The position numbers were made by a program, and so were the translations under genes. The notes beneath the pieces are model-generated. The model was not told where the DNA came from. It ran no database searches and saw nothing but the letters and a program-made list of their open reading frames with translations. Below, piece after piece: positions 12,724 through 14,621 of a stretch of 14,621 nt of DNA. Source of the DNA: an uncultured Syntrophobacterales bacterium (GTDB taxonomy: Bacteria; Desulfobacterota; Syntrophia; Syntrophales; UBA5619). The stretch's first letter is position 1. Each line of letters starts with the position of its first letter. The DNA lies in assembly GCA_903903205.1 (NCBI GenBank), contig CAIUXU010000182.1, positions 1 to 14,621 on the forward strand, written 5' to 3'.

Positions 12724-14621
12724 TCATTTCTGCTGCAATATCCGAACTTTCATCTGGGGAATCTTCTTGGCCGCTGTCACCGAGTCGGGGTTCAGTTCAT
12801 AAGCGTTTGTGTAGGCCTTCAGCGCCTCCTTGAAAAGCCCTTTTTTCTCATAAGCGGCTCCAAGATTCAGGTAAACCTCGTCGTCTTCCGAATCCCATTT
12901 AAGCGACTTCAGGTAATATTCGATTTGCCGGTCCAAATCACCCTTGAGTCCGTACGCGTAAGCGGCGCTCGCGTACCCGGCTGCCCTCTTCGGGCTCAAT
13001 TCGATCAGCTTCTTATAGGCCCCGATGGCCTTGTCGTACTGTTTTTCCCTCATGTATGCGTCCGCCAAGGTGTTCAGGACTTCGGTCGTCGGTTTCGCGG
13101 CGGCAAGCTTTTCATACATTGCAATCGATTCTTTTGTCTTTCCCGTCTGGCTGTAGGAAAGAGCCAGATTCTGCCGGACACGGGGATCCTTTCCGCCGTA
13201 TCGGAGAGCCTGTTCATAGTTTGCCCTGGACTGGGCAGGTTTCTTCAGCTCGGCGTAGGCAAAACCAAGACGGGTGTAAATCACCGATTTCCGGGGACTC
13301 ATCTTCACCGCCTTCTCGTAAAGAGGAACGGCCTCACTGTAACGTTTCGCCTTGAAATGGAGATCGGCCAGTTTTTCCAGAGCATCGGAATCCTGGGGTT
13401 TCAATTCCAGAGCTTTCTGGTATTCCCGAACCGCTTCCGGCTCCTTTTTCGCCTTTTCATAAGCGGTCGCCAGGTTAAAGTGAACCACCGGATCACGCGG
13501 GTTCAGTTCTATCGCCTTTCTGTAATTCTCGATCTCTTCCGGGGTCTGCCCTTTGCTGCCGTAGGCCAGTCCGAGATTGGCATAGGCGGCGGCATTCTTC
13601 GGCTGTCTCTTCAGGACCTCCCGATGCCACCGGATCGCATCGTCATAATTCCCCAACTTCAATGTGACGTTCGCCAAAGCGACCGCCACATGATCGGCCT
13701 TCGGCACCTTTTCCAGCACCAACTGATATTGTTCTGCGGCCTTTCCCAACTGGTTCATCTTCTCATAAGCCTCCCCCAACCTGAACATGACCGCGGGATT
13801 GCCGGATTGGATCTTCAGGGAATCTTCATAAGTTGCGATCGCCTTTTTCCAGTTCCCCAAATTTCCCCAGGCCAGGGCCATATCGGCCAACGCCGCATTG
13901 TCCTTCGGATTGGCTTTGACAAGCTGAGCGGTAATCCGGATTACTTCTTCATACTGTCCGCTTTTCAGATAGCACTTCACCAACTCGGACAGGACCGCCG
14001 TATCATCCGGCTTCAGCGCAAGAATCTCCTTATACTGTGAAATTGCATCCCCTGTCATGCCGGCATGGAGATAGATCGAGGCAAGCATCCGTCGCACATT
14101 CGTATCTTCCCGGTTCAGGGCGATCGCACGTTTGAGGTATTCGATCTGGACCTTCTGATTCCCGGAACTCCGGGCATAGCGCAGCCAGTCCTGGGGGGTG
14201 ATTTGTATCCGGATCGGAATGGCCGCAATCGGGTCTCCCCGATAGGAAATCTGCAGTGAATATTCGCCCGGTTTGTTTTCCCCGACACCACCCCGGCCAG
14301 TCAAGACCGCCTTGTCCACAAGTTCGATTCCCTTGAGGAGCTTCCCAAAATCGTTCTTGTCTCCGAGTCCTGCGACATCCACTGCGATGCCGCCGCCAAA
14401 GAGAACATCCGTCGAAATCTCTTTGACCACAAATTCATCCCGGTAGGAAACCTCAAAAATATCGTTGGAGGTCAGGCGGTAATCCTTCCCGTTTTTTTCC
14501 AGGAGAAGTGAGTAGAAATGGGGTTTCCGGTCGAGGACGACAAAGGAAAAGGTATTCTGAATCCGGTTCCAACCTTCGGAGATCGCCCGCACATTTCCAA
14601 GATAGAAAAATCCGGCGGCCA
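12724..14621 (-). CDS. TPR-repeat protein with N-terminal beta-rich domain, 5' end beyond the window
   Basis: The frame is open through the right edge, so the N-terminus is missing; GTG 14592 is only an internal candidate. The first visible residues (AAGFFYLGN) look like the end of a membrane or signal segment. Counting from GTG 14592, residues 1-135 are a beta-rich region of unknown family with alternating hydrophobic strands and a Gly-rich patch (FGGGIAVDVAGLG). Residues 164-605 form 13 consecutive TPR units of 33-34 residues (for example AAYANLGLAYGSKGQTPEEI), ending in a basic tail. TPRs scaffold protein-protein contacts; an envelope assembly role is suggested only by the adjoining kdsA and lpt genes. 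It is 24 nt from kdsA, so co-transcription is likely. No specific function can be assigned. Confidence 0.9.
   Translation of the reverse strand, partial: AAGFFYLGNVRAISEGWNRIQNTFSFVVLDRKPHFYSLLLEKNGKDYRLTSNDIFEVSYRDEFVVKEISTDVLFGGGIAVDVAGLGDKNDFGKLLKGIELVDKAVLTGRGGVGENKPGEYSLQISYRGDPIAAIPIRIQITPQDWLRYARSSGNQKVQIEYLKRAIALNREDTNVRRMLASIYLHAGMTGDAISQYKEILALKPDDTAVLSELVKCYLKSGQYEEVIRITAQLVKANPKDNAALADMALAWGNLGNWKKAIATYEDSLKIQSGNPAVMFRLGEAYEKMNQLGKAAEQYQLVLEKVPKADHVAVALANVTLKLGNYDDAIRWHREVLKRQPKNAAAYANLGLAYGSKGQTPEEIENYRKAIELNPRDPVVHFNLATAYEKAKKEPEAVREYQKALELKPQDSDALEKLADLHFKAKRYSEAVPLYEKAVKMSPRKSVIYTRLGFAYAELKKPAQSRANYEQALRYGGKDPRVRQNLALSYSQTGKTKESIAMYEKLAAAKPTTEVLNTLADAYMREKQYDKAIGAYKKLIELSPKRAAGYASAAYAYGLKGDLDRQIEYYLKSLKWDSEDDEVYLNLGAAYEKKGLFKEALKAYTNAYELNPDSVTAAKKIPQMKVRILQQK

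Noticed and set aside
11593..14040. 815-codon open frame on the plus strand
   Set aside because: It lies antisense to the TPR, kdsA and kdsC genes, whose proteins are unmistakable. The translation shows no domain and reflects GC-biased codon use on the opposite strand.

Overview
The window looks like a chromosomal segment of a Gram-negative, LPS-making bacterium of the deltaproteobacterial (Desulfobacterota) type, perhaps near Syntrophales or Syntrophobacterales. The evidence is the gene order kdsA-kdsC-lptC-lptA-lptB-rpoN-hpf-ptsN-hprK-rapZ on one strand, which is typical of that group, together with a bacterial CDC48-type AAA ATPase and short REP-like palindromes. The taxonomic placement is inference from synteny. 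No rRNA, tRNA, CRISPR array, insertion sequence or phage gene was seen.

Left part (1-2752): a minus-strand two-gene unit. A double-ring CDC48/VCP-like AAA+ ATPase is followed, with a 7-nt overlap, by a FadR-subfamily GntR regulator that runs off the left edge. Upstream of the ATPase lies a perfect 15-bp palindrome with the core TGGT-N3-ACCA, the classic FadR-subfamily operator shape, just downstream of a TTGACA -35 box. The unit is therefore probably autoregulated. The 256-bp divergent spacer may hold back-to-back promoters whose -35 boxes overlap.

Middle-left (2753-4799): a plus-strand pair of inner-membrane proteins, a TVP38/TMEM64 (DedA-superfamily) protein and a CNNM/CBS/CorC_HlyC protein. 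The second gene appears to begin at a CTG codon inside the end of the first.

Right part (4846-14621, all minus strand): a compact gene string that reads as one long operon or superoperon, in transcription order: a 13-TPR protein (5' end outside the window), kdsA, kdsC, lptC, lptA, lptB, rpoN, hpf, ptsN, hprK, rapZ. The first half makes Kdo and exports LPS: KdsA makes Kdo-8-phosphate, KdsC dephosphorylates it, and LptC, LptA and LptB belong to the LPS transport bridge. The second half is regulatory: sigma-54, the ribosome hibernation factor, EIIA-Ntr, an HPr kinase-like protein and RapZ. Most junctions are 4-nt overlaps or gaps under 35 nt. The exception is rpoN-hpf (118 nt), which holds a REP-like repeat.

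Main oddities: an HPr kinase homologue with several altered signature motifs, whose 3' end has absorbed a REP-like repeat; a second copy of that repeat between ptsN and hprK; no kdsD between kdsA and kdsC, and no HPr/EI genes after rapZ; and the regulator-operator-CDC48 arrangement. No clearly new multi-gene system is visible. The CDC48-GntR unit is the best candidate for undescribed biology.
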